Source of the DNA: Sipunculus nudus
Taxonomy: Eukaryota > Annelida > Sipuncula > Golfingiida > Sipunculidae
Direction of reading: 5' to 3'
DNA: 64,000 bases
Assembly (NCBI GenBank): GCA_026874595.1
Contig: CM049309.1
Span: 13,072,576 to 13,136,575 of the forward strand
The notes under the pieces are model-generated. The model had not been told where the DNA came from. It did not search any database and saw nothing but the letters and a program-made list of their open reading frames with translations. Made by a program: the position numbers and the translations under genes. Below are positions 12,351-24,590 of this stretch, piece after piece (the first letter of the stretch is position 1; each line of letters opens with the position of its first letter).

Positions 12351-12442
12351 ATTCAGTGATATCCTCAAGACCATTCATACAAAGATTAAAGAAACAAATA
12401 TTTGCAAAGTGATTGCCTCCAACTGACCTACCTTCATAAAAA
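12351..12442 (+). other. Candidate spliced exon (possible 3'-terminal coding exon)
   Basis: A pyrimidine-rich tract ending TTAATTTCAG precedes a 92-nt block followed by a near-consensus donor AA|GTAAGT at 12443. Read from 12352 the block codes FSDILKTIHTKIKETNICKV then IASN and a TGA stop at 12424-12426, leaving 16 nt before the donor. A second frame (from 12353) is also open for 19 codons before a stop. I do not recognise either peptide and there is no ATG, so it could be a last coding exon followed by a UTR intron, an untranslated exon, or chance. It is unique sequence lying just right of the 34-bp array. No neighbouring exon was identified. Confidence 0.25.
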
Positions 12443-13740
12443 GTAAGTACTTAGAATACACTGTTTAATTAATATAGGTAATCAGGATGAACATATTACA
12501 CATGATTACTTTAATTATCATTTAAAAATATATTAAACAGTTCTTCTTCAGTCAAATATTTATGCACACACATTTCCACAGGAGGTGTCTAAATGCAGAA
12601 TTTCTAACTTGATATCAATCTAAAATTAAGTTATCAATATAAAAATAATTTCAAGTAAGTACACATGTAAAATCTAAATTAGTTTGAATGAAATTGTTGA
12701 AATTTAAAACAGGCTTGTAAAAATTTTATTAAAGCAATTCAGGTCCAGAATCGGTAACAAATTATTGCTGAAGAGAAACAGAAGAATATTGAAAAGTTAA
12801 AAACAATAATGGTAGGTCCAGGTATATCCATAGCCTTGACCTAGATGCTACTCCTTTAGTTACTGTTACTTTTCGAGAATTCCTTCTCTGAAAGAATGGT
12901 GTATGACTGACTTATTTTATGTGGGAATAAACCAGGTGGCTGTATATTGCACATGAAGTCATTTAGTTATATTGAACTCTCCAGTCTTTGTTTCAATGAA
13001 AATCAGAAATAAATCATAGGACCAAAAATAAATATAATTCCCACTTTTGATGTATTTAAATTGAAAAGCAAATATATATTTGACCTGAGCCTTGAGTACA
13101 TTATGGACAGCTGGAGTGGGTTTGAAAACAGGAGGGTGGGTTAATAATGGCAGACGGGTCCCCTGTGGGTTCGTCTAACACTTGATGCTCATTAGGTTAA
13201 GCTGATTGTGTCATGCTTGGAACGCACATTTGCAGTTTCTTTTGATGCTATGGGATCTCCTGCACCTGGTTATTACCTGTTTCAGGTGTCATACTGATTG
13301 TACTTAATAACTCTGGCAAGTAGAATTAAATTATCACCTTTGTTTGTGTGTCTGCCTGTTTGTTTGTTTAACTCTTCATATGCATGGGATGACTGGAAAA
13401 CCAGTTTTACATAATTTGGCTTGTTAATTGGTGTTGGTTTTTGAAGAGCCCTTTTGAATTTGAGTGTAATTGGTGCAATGTATCATCTTTCTGCATCCCT
13501 TGTTATCATAAACTTCTCTCACACCAAGTGACTGAAGTCAAGTATTCTTACATCAGCTGATTGGTCTAGTAGAGAGTCTAGCTGTCCACAAGAATTGTTC
13601 CCATGGTTTTTAACAAAGTATAGTACTCTGGCTCTGGAAATTTCTTTTCTCCCATTCTTTTGCATTAGCATGAACATATAGCCCAAGTGGAGGTATTTGC
13701 TCTTTACTGAATGCCCTCTATTGGGATTTATGTTTAATTT
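12443..13740. other. Unique non-coding stretch
   Basis: AT-rich, with a less AT-rich, repeat-free patch at about 13090-13330 (around CAGACGGGTCCCCTGTGGG). No supported gene. If the candidate exon at 12351-12442 is real, this would be intron or downstream sequence. Confidence 0.45.
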
Positions 13741-13745
13741 TAACA

Positions 13746-13860
13746 CAGTAAAACCTCAAAATTACTACCACCATCAGGACCTTGAGATTGTTAAAGTGGT
13801 AACATTTGCAAGGAGGTCATCTTAGCGTGGTCTTATATAAAGGGGGGAAAAGAGTCAAGA
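13746..13860 (+). mobile_element. Possible DNA-transposon end fragment (CAGTAAAACC type)
   Basis: Begins ACAGTAAAACCTCAAAATTA and continues with a GGTGGTCTTATATAA-like block (GCGTGGTCTTATATAAAG). This wording is typical of MITE or Tc1/pogo-like ends. A related fragment, AGTAAAACCTGAGAGTTAAG with GGTGGTCTTAAGTCTCAGC, occurs at about 61945-62020. A matching opposite end was not found, so the class is open. Confidence 0.4.
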
Positions 13861-13977
13861 CCCATAAAAAGAGGTTGTGTTTTTGAGTTCGCTAAATCTC
13901 ATTGGTTGTTCGGTGGTTTTATTGTGCTTGTATGTGAATTTGGTTCCATTTTTTCATTAAATGTCATAACACATCAT

Positions 13978-14422
13978 GGCTAGGACATATGATGATTCCG
14001 ATCAAATATCATAATATGATATCAAGGCTAGGACATATGATGATACTGATCATGATCAAATATCATTACATATCAAGGCCAGGAAATATGATGATACTGA
14101 TCAAATATCATAACATATCAAGGCCAGGACATATGATGATACTGATCAAATACATTACATATCAAGGCCAGGACATATGATGATACTGATCAAATATCAT
14201 TACATATCAAGGCCAGGACATATGATGATACTGATCAAATATCATAACATATCAAGGCCAGGACATATGATGATACTGATCAAATATCATAACATATCAA
14301 GGCCAGGACATATGATGATACTGATCAAATATCATTACATATCAAGGCCAGGACATATGATGATACTGATCAAATATCATAACATATCAAGGCCAGGAAA
14401 TATGATAATACTGATCACAACA
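13978..14422. repeat. 45-bp minisatellite array
   Basis: About ten copies of a 45-bp unit: CATATCAAGGCCAGGACATA, TGATGATACTGATCAAATAT, CATAA. Copies in the middle are nearly identical; the left two are diverged and contain a short duplication of TGATCA. Because 45 is a multiple of three, frames of 63 and 95 codons encode a 15-residue repeat (MMILIKYHNISRPGH), with no other sign of coding. Confidence 0.93.
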
Positions 14423-15297
14423 ATATTAATTTGGCTTTTAGCCTCAGTGTCCCAGTGCTTATAGGTTTATTATTGCAGCCATAACTAGAAATTCATATTC
14501 TCACAAATGGAGTGGTCCTTAATGTGGGGTACTCTGCAACCCATGTTTACATAATGTTCCCCAACAGGTGTTTGCATTCACTTATTAGCCCATATTCCCA
14601 TGTTCAGTAGGGCATATAAGTGACTGCACATTTGTGAATATTCTCGGAAGTCCTTCCTGGATCTGGATCATGAGCCGGACCCACACCAGAATTAATTGAT
14701 TCTTCATTGTTCCATTCTGGAGGTGCCCTGGAAATGTTTAAGGGATTCCATTTATAACTGAGTTATGTTGTGAACAAACACACCATACACACTAATGGGG
14801 ATGAACGAGGAGAAACTGCACTTTAATATCAGAGAGTTGATGTTAAATAAAGTTAGACTGGAGTGTGTGTAATCAACTATGGATTGGGGTATGAACGATC
14901 AGCATTATAAGAGGAAATATTTAATCAGACTACCACAGGAGTCCCAAAGTACCCAGTACAGTGAAACCCCAGGAACCTTAATATATGCCATGAGCTTAAT
15001 TAATCCCCAACATGAAGAGATCTGAGAGGTGATATCAATAGGGCTGAAGACACTAAGTGTAATCTTTGTCCTGATGGATTATTAGATATTAGACTGGACT
15101 CTGTATGGTTTCCATGGCACCAGGATGCTTTTATATTCTACCATGTCCTCCTCATCAGGGATATCAGGCGGTCACATTGAATAATTAGTGTTCATAATAC
15201 CACATGTAGGGAAAAAATTAATTTACAGGACTAGTAATCTATAGGTTAAAAAGCCTTCATTGAAATTATATCAGTACATTCACTCATTATTGTATAG
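14423..15297. other. Unique non-coding stretch
   Basis: No gene or clear repeat. Balanced-composition patches occur at 14640-14760 and 15100-15180, but no motif supports a function. Confidence 0.5.
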
Positions 15298-16925
15298 CAG
15301 GGTTGGGCAAACTACTGCCTACAGGCCTTATGTGGCCTGCGATGAAAAATAATGTGGCTTGTATAAGTCCATGCATGGCGATGTCAGTTTGTGCAGTTCC
15401 AAGCATTCTTGCATGGAATAATGCCTTTACAGAGGTACATTGTTATATTATTATGGTATATAATAATGGACAAATTCTGTCCATTTGTCCATTTACTTTT
15501 AGTGTTGCCAGGATAACTTACCAGGGCTTGATGGATTTTCACGAAATTCATCATGACTACTTGCCCGAGTTCGATTATGGACATAGTCCACACATATTTG
15601 TTATTGTCAGAGGTCACTTGGCTACTTTTGTAGTCACTGTGATAACTTACCAGGTATATGATGGATTTTGATAAAACTCAACAGGAATTTTAATCAATAT
15701 AATATCTCGCCCAAGTTCAGTTTCCAGCAAATCAATGTATATTTAATGAGGTCAGAGGTCACCAAACTTTGGTGATGCCGTGATGACTTACCAAAAATTT
15801 GATGGATTTTCATGGAACTCATTATGAATATTGACCAATACAGTTTTTTCACCTGAATTACATTCTCAGCAAATTGCAACATATTTAAGGAGGTCAGAGG
15901 CCACAAGATATGCGACGGGTGTATATGCACCTTTTGCAGTTGTCTTGTTAAAATTTTAGAATAAGATCAGTTTGATAAGGAATCTGTTTTACTTTTCTCA
16001 TTGAAGCATCCTCAACTGATCCCTGGCTGCAATTAGTTTTAATTAACTATCAATCAATATTCTGAAACAGAGTTCAGTGGATCTCTAAGTACAGAGGAAT
16101 TGAATAATTTAGTACAGTTTGCTAGAATAATGCATGTATTCATTGTCCTTCCTATAGTCCCCTCATATCTGGCTGTTTTTGCTGTGAATTTTTTTATCAG
16201 TTACATTTCAAGGGAAACAATTAATTATAGTGTAGGGTTAAGGATTCAAGGACCTAATTTTCAACAAGATAATAAATACCTACATTACACCTTATTATAG
16301 AAACAATTATTTTAGAATATTAGAAATCAGTCTACATTTTAAAACATATCAGACCCACTTATAGTGGTCAAAATCATTGGTCACATGCAAAAACAGCCTC
16401 AATTGTCAGCTGCTGCTTGTATAATGTCATGTAAACATTCTATATAACCAGCTAAAACAAAGATGGCTACAGGGACACATCATGTCTGCCAGATAATTGT
16501 GAGGAGATTAAAATGTTGTGATACATAACCTGAGGATTTTTTATATTAAAATTCTTAAATGTCAAAATAGGTTGTCACTTACATGTGTAGTTTTCTTGGA
16601 AATAATTGAAAAATATAAACTTTTAAGAAAATTATCTTTAAAAAAACAGGTGGACAGCAGGTGGTGAAATAGACTATAGCAGACTCACATTTTCTCCTCT
16701 CCTTTGAGGAGAACTAAATGAATTCTAACAATCTTGTACAGGATTATGTGCAATTGCATATATTAAATTAAAAACTTGAGAAACTGTTTAGTATCATTTG
16801 TGAAGCACCAAACCATAAATTAAAATGGTAAAAATAACTTTTTTAAAATATATTTAGGTTTTTATCAGTGAGGCCCTTACTGATGTTCCATGTGGCCCCC
16901 TTCAAGAAAAGTTTGCCCACCCCTG
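15298..16925. mobile_element. hAT-like non-autonomous element, with nested element
   Basis: The left end CAGGGTTGGGCAAACTACTG and the right end, which reads CAGGGGTGGGCAAACTTTTC on the minus strand, form a terminal inverted repeat of the hAT type. Both ends then carry a GGCC/GGGGGCC block (GGCCTTATGTGGCC; CATGTGGCCCCC). The 8-mers outside the ends, TTGTATAG and ATGTACCG, match at only 5 of 8 positions, so a decayed 8-bp target duplication is possible but not proven. No transposase frame remains inside. A family E element interrupts it at about 15478-15947. Confidence 0.7.
15478..15947 (+). mobile_element. Family E Helitron-like element, copy 1 (5' end unclear)
   Basis: Matches 57405-57921 through about three tandem core units of about 150 bp with GATAACTTACCAGG, TGATGGATTTTCA, AACTCATTATGAATATTGACC, TCACCTGAATTA and TTTAATGAGGTCAGAGGTCA. 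The 3' end reads GCGACGGGTGTATATGCACC and stops at GTCTTG|T (15947). The 5' stem-loop seen in copy 2 is not recognisable here. It lies within the hAT-like element and is therefore the younger insertion. Confidence 0.65.
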
Positions 16926-18355
16926 ATGTACCGAATGTCTGGCGTGGTATACCAAAGCACCTTTGCCATGCAGTATCTATTTTTATGTGAGATCTAATAC
17001 TTTTGTACCTCATTTTAGTATTTAACAAACCAATAGAGCTCTTGTATATTTTAAGAACTTTCTTTAATGTAGCAGTGTGGTTTCACTTCCCCCCATGTGG
17101 AAGCCAGTCTATTGATGTATCTAAATTTTAGGTTTGATTTATTTTCTATCCTTTAGGGCAAGCCTGTAAGCTTTTAATGTATGAGAGCAAGTCTGTTTCA
17201 TGGTTTTATAGTATAAATTTCAGATCTTTATCTTTGTAGCCAATCTATTAATTCATGTACTATGTAAATTGTTATACCTGTAAATGTCTATTTTATTCCA
17301 TTGCAATTTTTATTGTAAGACCAGAGGACAAGTCTGTTTTGTAAAGTCAGTCTTTTTCATTCCATGGGACCTGTCATTTTTTCATGTATTTTTATTTGCT
17401 CCTGATTGCCAGTCTATTCTGTCATGAATCACACTTCACACCTGTAGTGTAGAATTTTCCTGGCAGGTGTTGGTATAGACTTGTTCAGTGCTGCCAGCTC
17501 AGATAACTGGCTGGTCTAGACTGTGTAGGAACAGCAGGTGTTTGACTGGATCTGTCTGTTAAGGTCAGCTGGGCGGTCCATCTGGTACCATGAAAATGGT
17601 CATTTCTCACAATTAGTCACAGAGTCCAGCTTGAGGGAGCCACATGTGTCCCAGCCGTATTTACGCACCCATCAGGGAGTGGTCAGTCACCACAAACCTG
17701 TGGCCACAATCAGATGAGGAATCCCCCAGCTCCCGTCCCATAACGGCTGACTGGCAGATAATGCTGGCCAACTGTCTGGTAAATGAACGGAAGTTGCTTC
17801 TCTCATTATTCCCAGACAAATTTGTGCAATAAATCACCTAAAATCACATCTGTACTGTCCACAATCAGTCAGATCGATGTAACAACTATTTGACTTAATT
17901 GCGACTGTGGCTTTGTATATAATCAAATGAAATCCCAGCGTACTGCTGGATATATAGATATGTATATATCTTTCTACAGATGTAATATGTCTAGTGTTTG
18001 ATGAATTAGTGCGAAAGCTGCCACTGCTGGCGTCTGTTCATCATAAACTGAACTGAACATCGTACTGATTCAGGTCTGTGATCACCTATACACTGTGGTT
18101 ACTTTTTTGTTTGTGAGCATTTTAAATTTGCAGTTTTTGCAATAAATCCCTCTAAAATAAGAGGTCTATTATCATAGGCAAGTTGAAAAGTAAAACATTG
18201 TTATTATAAAAAAAAATAGATTGTGTATATGTTCAAAGGTTCCTTTTGTAAGTGATATTAGATCTTTCAGATTATCTGCCATTGATGAACCATAATTTCC
18301 ACTCGGCCGATGTTCTCTTTGGTCAATGCACAAATGTTAAGATTTTGTGCACAAA
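16926..18355. other. Unique non-coding stretch
   Basis: Contains loose repetition of AAGTCTGT/CAGTCTAT-type words at 17100-17420 but no definable unit. Segment 17440-17860 is less AT-rich and repeat-free. A 62-codon frame there (17644-17832) has no recognised domain. Confidence 0.45.
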
Positions 18356-18896
18356 TTTTTTATGGCCCCGCCACAAAGTGGCCGGGGCATATAGTTTTAC
18401 CCATGTCTGTCATTCCGTCCTTCCAACATTCCGAAATCAAACAGTTGTACAGACTTTTTTCGCAATGCCTGCAGATATAGGCCTGATTTTTGGTGTGTTG
18501 GCAGATATAGACCAGTTACAGATCGAGTTCACGTTTTGTCCAGGTTGATCTACTTTTGACTGTTTTACGGCTCCTAAACTTAGAAAATTTCATGAAAAAT
18601 AGAAATTTTCATGACAAATCCACATGTACGGACTTTTTTTCGCAATGCCTGCAGATATTGGCCTAATTTTTGGTGTGTAGGCAGATAATGACCAGTTACA
18701 GATCGAGTTCGCGTTTTGTCCCAGTTGACCTACTTTTGACTGTTTTACCGCTCCTAAACATAGAAAATTTCATGAAAAATAGAAATATTCATGACAGATA
18801 CACATGTACGGACTTTTTTTCGCAATGCCTGCAGATATTGGCCTGCTTTTTGGTGTGTGGGTAGATATAGACCAGTTACAGATCGAGTTCATTTTT

Positions 18897-21524
18897 TAGC
18901 TCAGCTGACTATAAGTCATCTGAGCTATAGTCGTGGTCCATTGTCCGTCGTCCGTCCGTCTGTCCGTCCGTCCGTCCGTCCGTCCGTCCGTCCGTCCGTC
19001 CGTAGATGTGGCACGTTTTGAAACCGTTAGACCTAGGAATCCAAAATTCGGCATAATGATAGATGTCCCCAAGATCTCCTACCAAGCCGAAAACTGGGTG
19101 TTTGCAACTTCGTTCCTTTGAGAAATTAAGGAAAAACCTCAATTTTTTATTAAAAACCTATTTTCACACTTCAGGACTGCCTAATATCAAAACCACTCAT
19201 CTGTTTTACCTCATATTTACCATAAATATTCCTCTATATAGTTCCTATGTACATGCCAGAAATTATGTCTGTATTATTTAATTTAAAAAAGTTATGGGCC
19301 CAAACATAATGCATTTTGTAAAAAATCAGAAAAGATATTTGATCACTTAACACAAAAAATGTTAATGCTATGGACCTTTTTTCCAGTAATATAACTTTAA
19401 TTAATCAAAATTAAATTGTATACCCAAAATTAGATGAAAATCTTTTAAATTTTTTAAAATATTAATAAAAATAAAAAATTGGTACCTTAAATTTTGCCCA
19501 ATTTTGACCATGGCACGTTTTTTTCCTGTAAGTACTGTGGATTTAATTTTCACAGCATGTTTTTGTTAGCATTTCAACTGTTAACACCAAAAATTTGAAA
19601 CCAGTTGATCAAAAACTGTAGATTTTAATCAAGATTTCAAGCACCATGTAACATATTGTTTACATCAAGCTAGTGTTATGCAGTTTGCAAGAGCTCAGCT
19701 CCCCAGCTTCAGCTCTAAGTTCCTTAAATTCAGCATACAGTTAGATGTCTCCAAAATGCCCTACCATGCCAAGAATTTGGTCACCAGGACATTCGAGATA
19801 TTAATGAAAAACTTCATTTTTCCATTAAAAACCCATTGTTACACTTCAAGACTGCCTAATATCAAAACCACTGATCTGACTTTAATCATAAATAATATAC
19901 ATATTTTTCATTCTCTATGCACATGCCAGAATGATGTCAGTATTGTGTAATTGTTTTAAGTTATGGGCCCAAACATAATGCACTTTGTAAAAAATCAAGA
20001 AATATATTTACTCCCTAAACAAGAGCATTGCTGAAGCTAGAGATTTTTTTGTCAGGGATGTAACATTATTTAATCAAGATTCAATTGAATACCCAAAATT
20101 AGTTCTGAATTTTTCAAATTTTATTAAGTATAAATATAAAATTAGTACCTTAAATTTTGCCCAACTGTGACCATGGCACGTTTGTTTCCCGTGAGCACTG
20201 TTGATATAATTTTCATATCATGTACACATAAGCATTTCAGCTTTTTAGTTTAGAAAGCTGAAAGAAATTGGCCAAAAATTGTAGCTTTTATTAATGTTTT
20301 TTATGAGACCCTGTCAGACTTTGGCTCTCTCCAGCCCCTCTTGAGTCACCTGTATGTTGACCTTGTTGACCTTTCATCAAATTATGCACGCTTGAGGCGA
20401 GGCATACATGGAATCCAGGCAGCTTATGGTAAGCCACAATTGATCCAGGTGTCCAACCCAACTCATCTAGTAGTTTTAACCAAGAACATAACAAAAAACA
20501 ATAAATTAATAAATTTTTATTGGTTTTTAATAACAAATTAAAGAAAAATAGAAAAGGAATTTGTTAGTTTATAATAACAGGAAATTAACTTGCAGTTACT
20601 GATGATATAAGAATCTTGTATCGATGGGTAGAATGTCACATATTCCAAATAACACCATGCAGTCACCTATGGCATTTTTCAGTTCAATTTTAATGATAAA
20701 GAAGTAAATCATATTATTCATTACTAATCATTAGGGATCATATGAAGGAAATAAGACAAAGATGCAGTTGATAATATTAATCTAGATTCCTGCTGTGTCT
20801 AGTGTGTACATTGATGTGAAATAAGTCCAAAATGAATTTTTTACAGTTATTTTTTAATATAAATAAAAGCCATAAAACCAGGTACTTATGATCATTATTT
20901 AAATGTGTGAATTTTGTATATTCTGGATTCTCAACATCATTGTTTGGTGAAAACTGAATAAATTCCAGACATGGTGCAAATACTTTGTAATTGTATTTAA
21001 ACACGAATATGATTTTGTACTCCATTATAAAATTTCTTGCATAAAGAATGGGAATTCAGGTAAAAATGAAAGTATATGAATACTCGTGCAAATACTTTCA
21101 AAATGTATTCATGAATGCATTCATGAATATATTCTTTAATATCATTTTAATAATCATATCAGTTATATTTCATTTTAAAAAATCATATGATTCTCTTATT
21201 ATTTTTAATAAAAATTATATTTGGGACAATATTTGTATTTTTTTTAATAAATAGTTAAACTCTTATATTATATGTTCTGCTTATAAGTTATATGGCCAAG
21301 TCAAAATCTGTGTGACAATAGTACTACATTTGTTAATAAAATAAATGAAATCAATCCTCTTCCCTGTCTCCAAAGGTACTATCAAAATCATACATAAGCT
21401 AAACAACAACAACTCATAATACAGCTTATATTTATTACCACACAAAACCAGCATGTGCCTCATTTCTAAATAATATTTTTTTATCATATATAACAGCTGA
21501 GCGTCGTGACCCATAGGTCCCTTG
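18897..21524 (+). mobile_element. Family B Helitron-like element nested in family A
   Basis: The 5' stem-loop is AGCTCAG...CTGAGCT (18898-18926) with an inner TGACT/AGTCA stem. A leader with a pure (CCGT)n tract (18943-19003) follows, then two core units of about 670 bp recognised by CCTAATATCAAAACCACT, GTTATGGGCCCAAACATAAT and GACCATGGCACGTTT, then about 1.2 kb of AT-rich unique sequence. Near the 3' end CAGCTGAGC (21494-21502) is the inverted copy of GCTCAGCTG at 18899-18907. A short hairpin GACC-CATA-GGTC (21508-21519) precedes the end at CTTG|T. Short frames of 60-90 codons occur in the core but differ between the two units. Confidence 0.75.
18943..19003. repeat. (CCGT)n microsatellite
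   Basis: About 15 units of CCGT within the family B leader. A tetranucleotide tract at this place, just inside the 5' stem, also occurs in family C as (CCGG)n at 30123-30144. Confidence 0.95.
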
Positions 21525-22343
21525 TCTTCTCGGTTGACCTACTTTTGACTGTTTTACGGCTCCTGAACATAGAAAATTTCATGTAAAATATTAATTTTCA
21601 TGACAAATACACTTGTACAGACTTTTCTTCACAATACCTGCAGATATTGGCCTGATTTTTGGTGTGTGGGCAGATAATGACCAGTTACAGATCGAGTTTA
21701 TGTTTTGTCCCAGTTGACTTACTTTTGACCGTTTGACGGTGCTCTAACATAGAAAATTTCATAAAAAAGTGCACATGTATGGACTTTTTTTGCAGTGCCT
21801 GCAGATACGGGCCCGATTTTTGGTGTGTAGGCAGATAATGACCAGTTACAGGTAGAGTTTGCGTTTTGTCCCAGTTGACCTACTTTTGACCATTTGACCG
21901 CCCCTGAACATAAAAATTTCATGAAAAATAGAAATTTTCATAACAAATGCATATGTACTGACTTTTTGTCCTCAGTGCCTGCAGATACCACCCTGATTTT
22001 TTATGTGTGGGCAGATAATGACAGTTACAGATCGAGTTAGTGTTTCATCCCGGTTGACCTACTTTTGATTGTTTTACGGCTCCTAAACAAAGAAAAATTC
22101 ATGAAAGACAGAAATTTTTATGGAAAATGGACATGTATGGACTTTTTTTCACAATGCATATACTGGCATGATTTTTGGTGTGTTGCTTGATAATGACGTG
22201 TTACAGATTGAGTTTGCATTTTGCCCTTGTTGACCTACTTTTGACCATACGACACCTCCTGAACTTAAAAAAATTTTCAATATTTTACAAATGTTTCTAA
22301 TTTGCCCCAGGCGGGGGCATTCGTGTCGTTCTAACACATCTAG

Positions 22344-22683
22344 TTTTTGTTTATAACTATACTGTGTAGGTATTTTTTATGGTGAGATCACAAAAAGGTG
22401 AGCCTCACGAAACACTGACAAGATGAAAATCACAAACTTTTAACCAAATAAATATGCAGCCTGCCAGAGATAATGCACTCCAGCTTAACAGAGAAAATGT
22501 TCTGTGGTTGGTAAATGTCTGACAAAATGTTTCCCTCTTTCTTATTTATTTAAACAGCTTGAGGTTAGAGGACAGGTATTATTTGCATAATGTTACTCTT
22601 ACTCTGTCTGTTCATAATTTAAGAAAATTAATTTCTTTGCAGGTATCCTACTATAATTTTAGGTTTGGTCCAGAAAAGTGTTG
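22344..22683. other. Unique non-coding stretch
   Basis: AT-rich sequence between the family A end and dispersed repeat G; no feature recognised. Confidence 0.5.
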
Positions 22684-22905
22684 TTCCCTTCTAGACTTTA
22701 TCAATACACATCTCTTTCCCACCAAACTCTTTCTGAAGGTAGATTCTCTCCTGGATGTTGTCCCTCAGAGAACCCTTATTAAGCCTTATTTTCCCCTGTT
22801 TCTTGAAACTGCTCATTAGGGCTGCCATTTTGAATATACACTTTCAAACCTGGATGTCACAGGCCCCATGGCCAGATTATTGGTATAGGTATACTGCTAG
22901 TATAT
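22684..22905 (+). repeat. Dispersed repeat G, copy 2
   Basis: Same blocks and orientation as 4978-5155: CCACCAAACTCTTTCTG, GGTAGATTCTCTCCTGGAT, TGTCCCTCAGAG, GAAACTGCTCATTAGGGCTG and CCATTTTG. This copy is about 40 bp longer. An 86-codon plus-strand frame (22559-22819) crosses it, but the other copy is not open in the same way, so it is not treated as a gene. Confidence 0.6.
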
Positions 22906-24510
22906 TCAACAAGTCAGTAGAGTGAGATTTCACAAATACAGGCACTGAGAGAATCTAGATTTCTGTCTCAAACAGACAAGAGTGCCAGTATCTGGTATGT
23001 TTTAGATTTCTGTCTTCCTTTCAATGTATAGCCTAAGGATATATTCCTAAGGACAGGAATATTTAAGGGGTTCACAAGTCAGTCACTGATAAATGACAGG
23101 GTTTAAAGGCCATGAGCTGGAAGTAAATAGGGTTCAAAGGTCAAGAATATATCCTCATATCAATATAATATTTTCACTAAATATTTTCTCTAAGGTATCC
23201 TGTTTTTTTTCTGAAAAACAGAGTATGATTCACCAGATGGGGGATCGTTCATAAATTTATGGCAGACAGGTTTTATGGCGCATATTGCCGGAGTCTTCTT
23301 GCTGCCAAACTGCTCTACTGATGTGCGTGCCCTGATAGTTGGGTTGGCACAGCCCATGATCATCTTATCCTCAGGAGATGACTCAATGAGAACGTTTTAC
23401 TAGGAAAAGGCCCCTTACCCATAATTCACAGTACTAACTACTAAAGGTTATAAATTAATAATCTAAAATAGATGAATGATAAAATACCAGAGATTTATGT
23501 TATAGCAGAGAGACATGATTATGTAGTACAGGGACCACCCTCTAATTCCATGTAGATTTTTTTTTCATATAAATTGTGATGTGAAAATGAATAAATTATT
23601 TTAACATTTGCATTGCTGTGTAAATGTGCAACAAATTTTTCTGATTTGTTATGTTAGATGAGTAAAGTGTAGACATGAGGTAAGAGTAACACTAAACAGA
23701 ATACTTCTTTAATTTCTTCTAGATATTTTATAAATGTGATTAATTGTTAGGCATTTGTTTTATAAATTCTAAAGGCTGCAGAGGGGTTAATCCATGGATC
23801 ATTATCATATTAAGAAAGTGTTTAATGAAAATGTATACATTTATACAATATTGTATATAAGTAAAAAAGAAAGCAATGATTCCTTTATATTTATATTTTA
23901 TTATCTATATGCAGTGGTTGTGTCAGCTTTATATCATGGTAGATATAGTTTGCATCAGGTATGGATGGGGGGATTGAACCAGGTAATTTTGGGAAGGACA
24001 GTTAACCCTTTACACTCACAGTTGTCCAGGAGGATGGAGGGGGGTTAGCCATTAAAATATGGGGAAATACAAAAAAAATGAGGTAGATAAGCCTGTTAAA
24101 TTAGGAAAAATACAGCAAATAAAAAGGATCCCTGCCCCTCCAAATAAATATAGAAGTAAGCTAACTATATATATGCACATATTCACTCTGCCAAACGTTG
24201 TGTCCAGTTCAGAACCAGATGCACCATCTAAACAGGTCTCTACTTTGCCTCAAGTACTGTTCATTACACAGCCTAGTAGGTGTGAAGATACCTGGTTAAG
24301 CAAACAGGTGGGCAGGCTACCAGGCAGGCCACCTTCACAAGGTGTAGTGTGAAAGTTAGCTTTAAAATCATTAGAGAACCATCAAATTGTTGCTTTTGAA
24401 TCAGATTCAGGCACTGCCATTAGTTATTTTTCTTGTGCACATTATTTCTCCTTTCTTTCTATTCCTTTCACATTCCCATGTTTGTTCAACAGCTATAGTG
24501 CATGAAATCA
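22906..24510. other. Unique non-coding stretch
   Basis: Nothing annotatable. Around 23255-23400 is a repeat-free patch with two TTTATGG words (AATTTATGGC, TTTTATGGCG), the core of posterior Hox/Cdx-type sites; two short words are expected by chance, so no site is claimed. Confidence 0.45.
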
Positions 24511-24514
24511 GGTT

Positions 24515-24590
24515 TTCACCTGCCTGGCCCAGTGGGCATTACAGTTGCCCGCTGGGCCCAGGGTCAGATCCCAGGAGAGAAAGACAAGTA
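24515..24590 (+). mobile_element. tRNA-like fragment, possible SINE head
   Basis: TGGCCCAGTGGGCATTACAG resembles an A box and GGGTCAGATCCCAGG a B box at tRNA-like spacing. The segment also folds as GGCCCAGTGGGC with GCCCGCTGGGCC. No SINE body or target duplication was identified, and cloverleaf pairing is poor, so a functional tRNA gene is unlikely. Confidence 0.3.

Larger units (their letters stand above)
18363..22343 (+). mobile_element. Family A Helitron-like element, copy 2 (interrupted by B)
   Basis: Starts TGGCCCCGCCACAAAGTGGC, a 5' stem-loop whose other strand is GGCCGGGGCA, followed by the leader CATATAGTTTTACCCATGTC and core units of about 180 bp with CGCAATGCCTGCAGATATTG and GTTGACCTACTTTTGAC. 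The core breaks off at about 18896 after GATCGAGTTCAT and resumes at about 21525 with CTCGGTTGACCTACTTTTGA. Removing the insert leaves about 1.35 kb, close to the 1.36 kb of copy 3. The 3' end has GGCGGGGGCA, a hairpin weakened by mutation (GTGTCGTTCTAACAC) and ends ATCTAG|T at 22343. Confidence 0.8.

Noticed and set aside
13989-14464. Frames of 63 and 95 codons with MMILIKYHNISRPGH repeats
   Set aside because: By-product of a 45-bp tandem repeat.
23255-23400. Hox/Cdx binding cluster (two TTTATGG words)
   Set aside because: Two short words in AT-rich DNA are expected by chance.
24515-24590. Functional tRNA gene
   Set aside because: Acceptor stem does not close; a simple long hairpin explains the pairing better.
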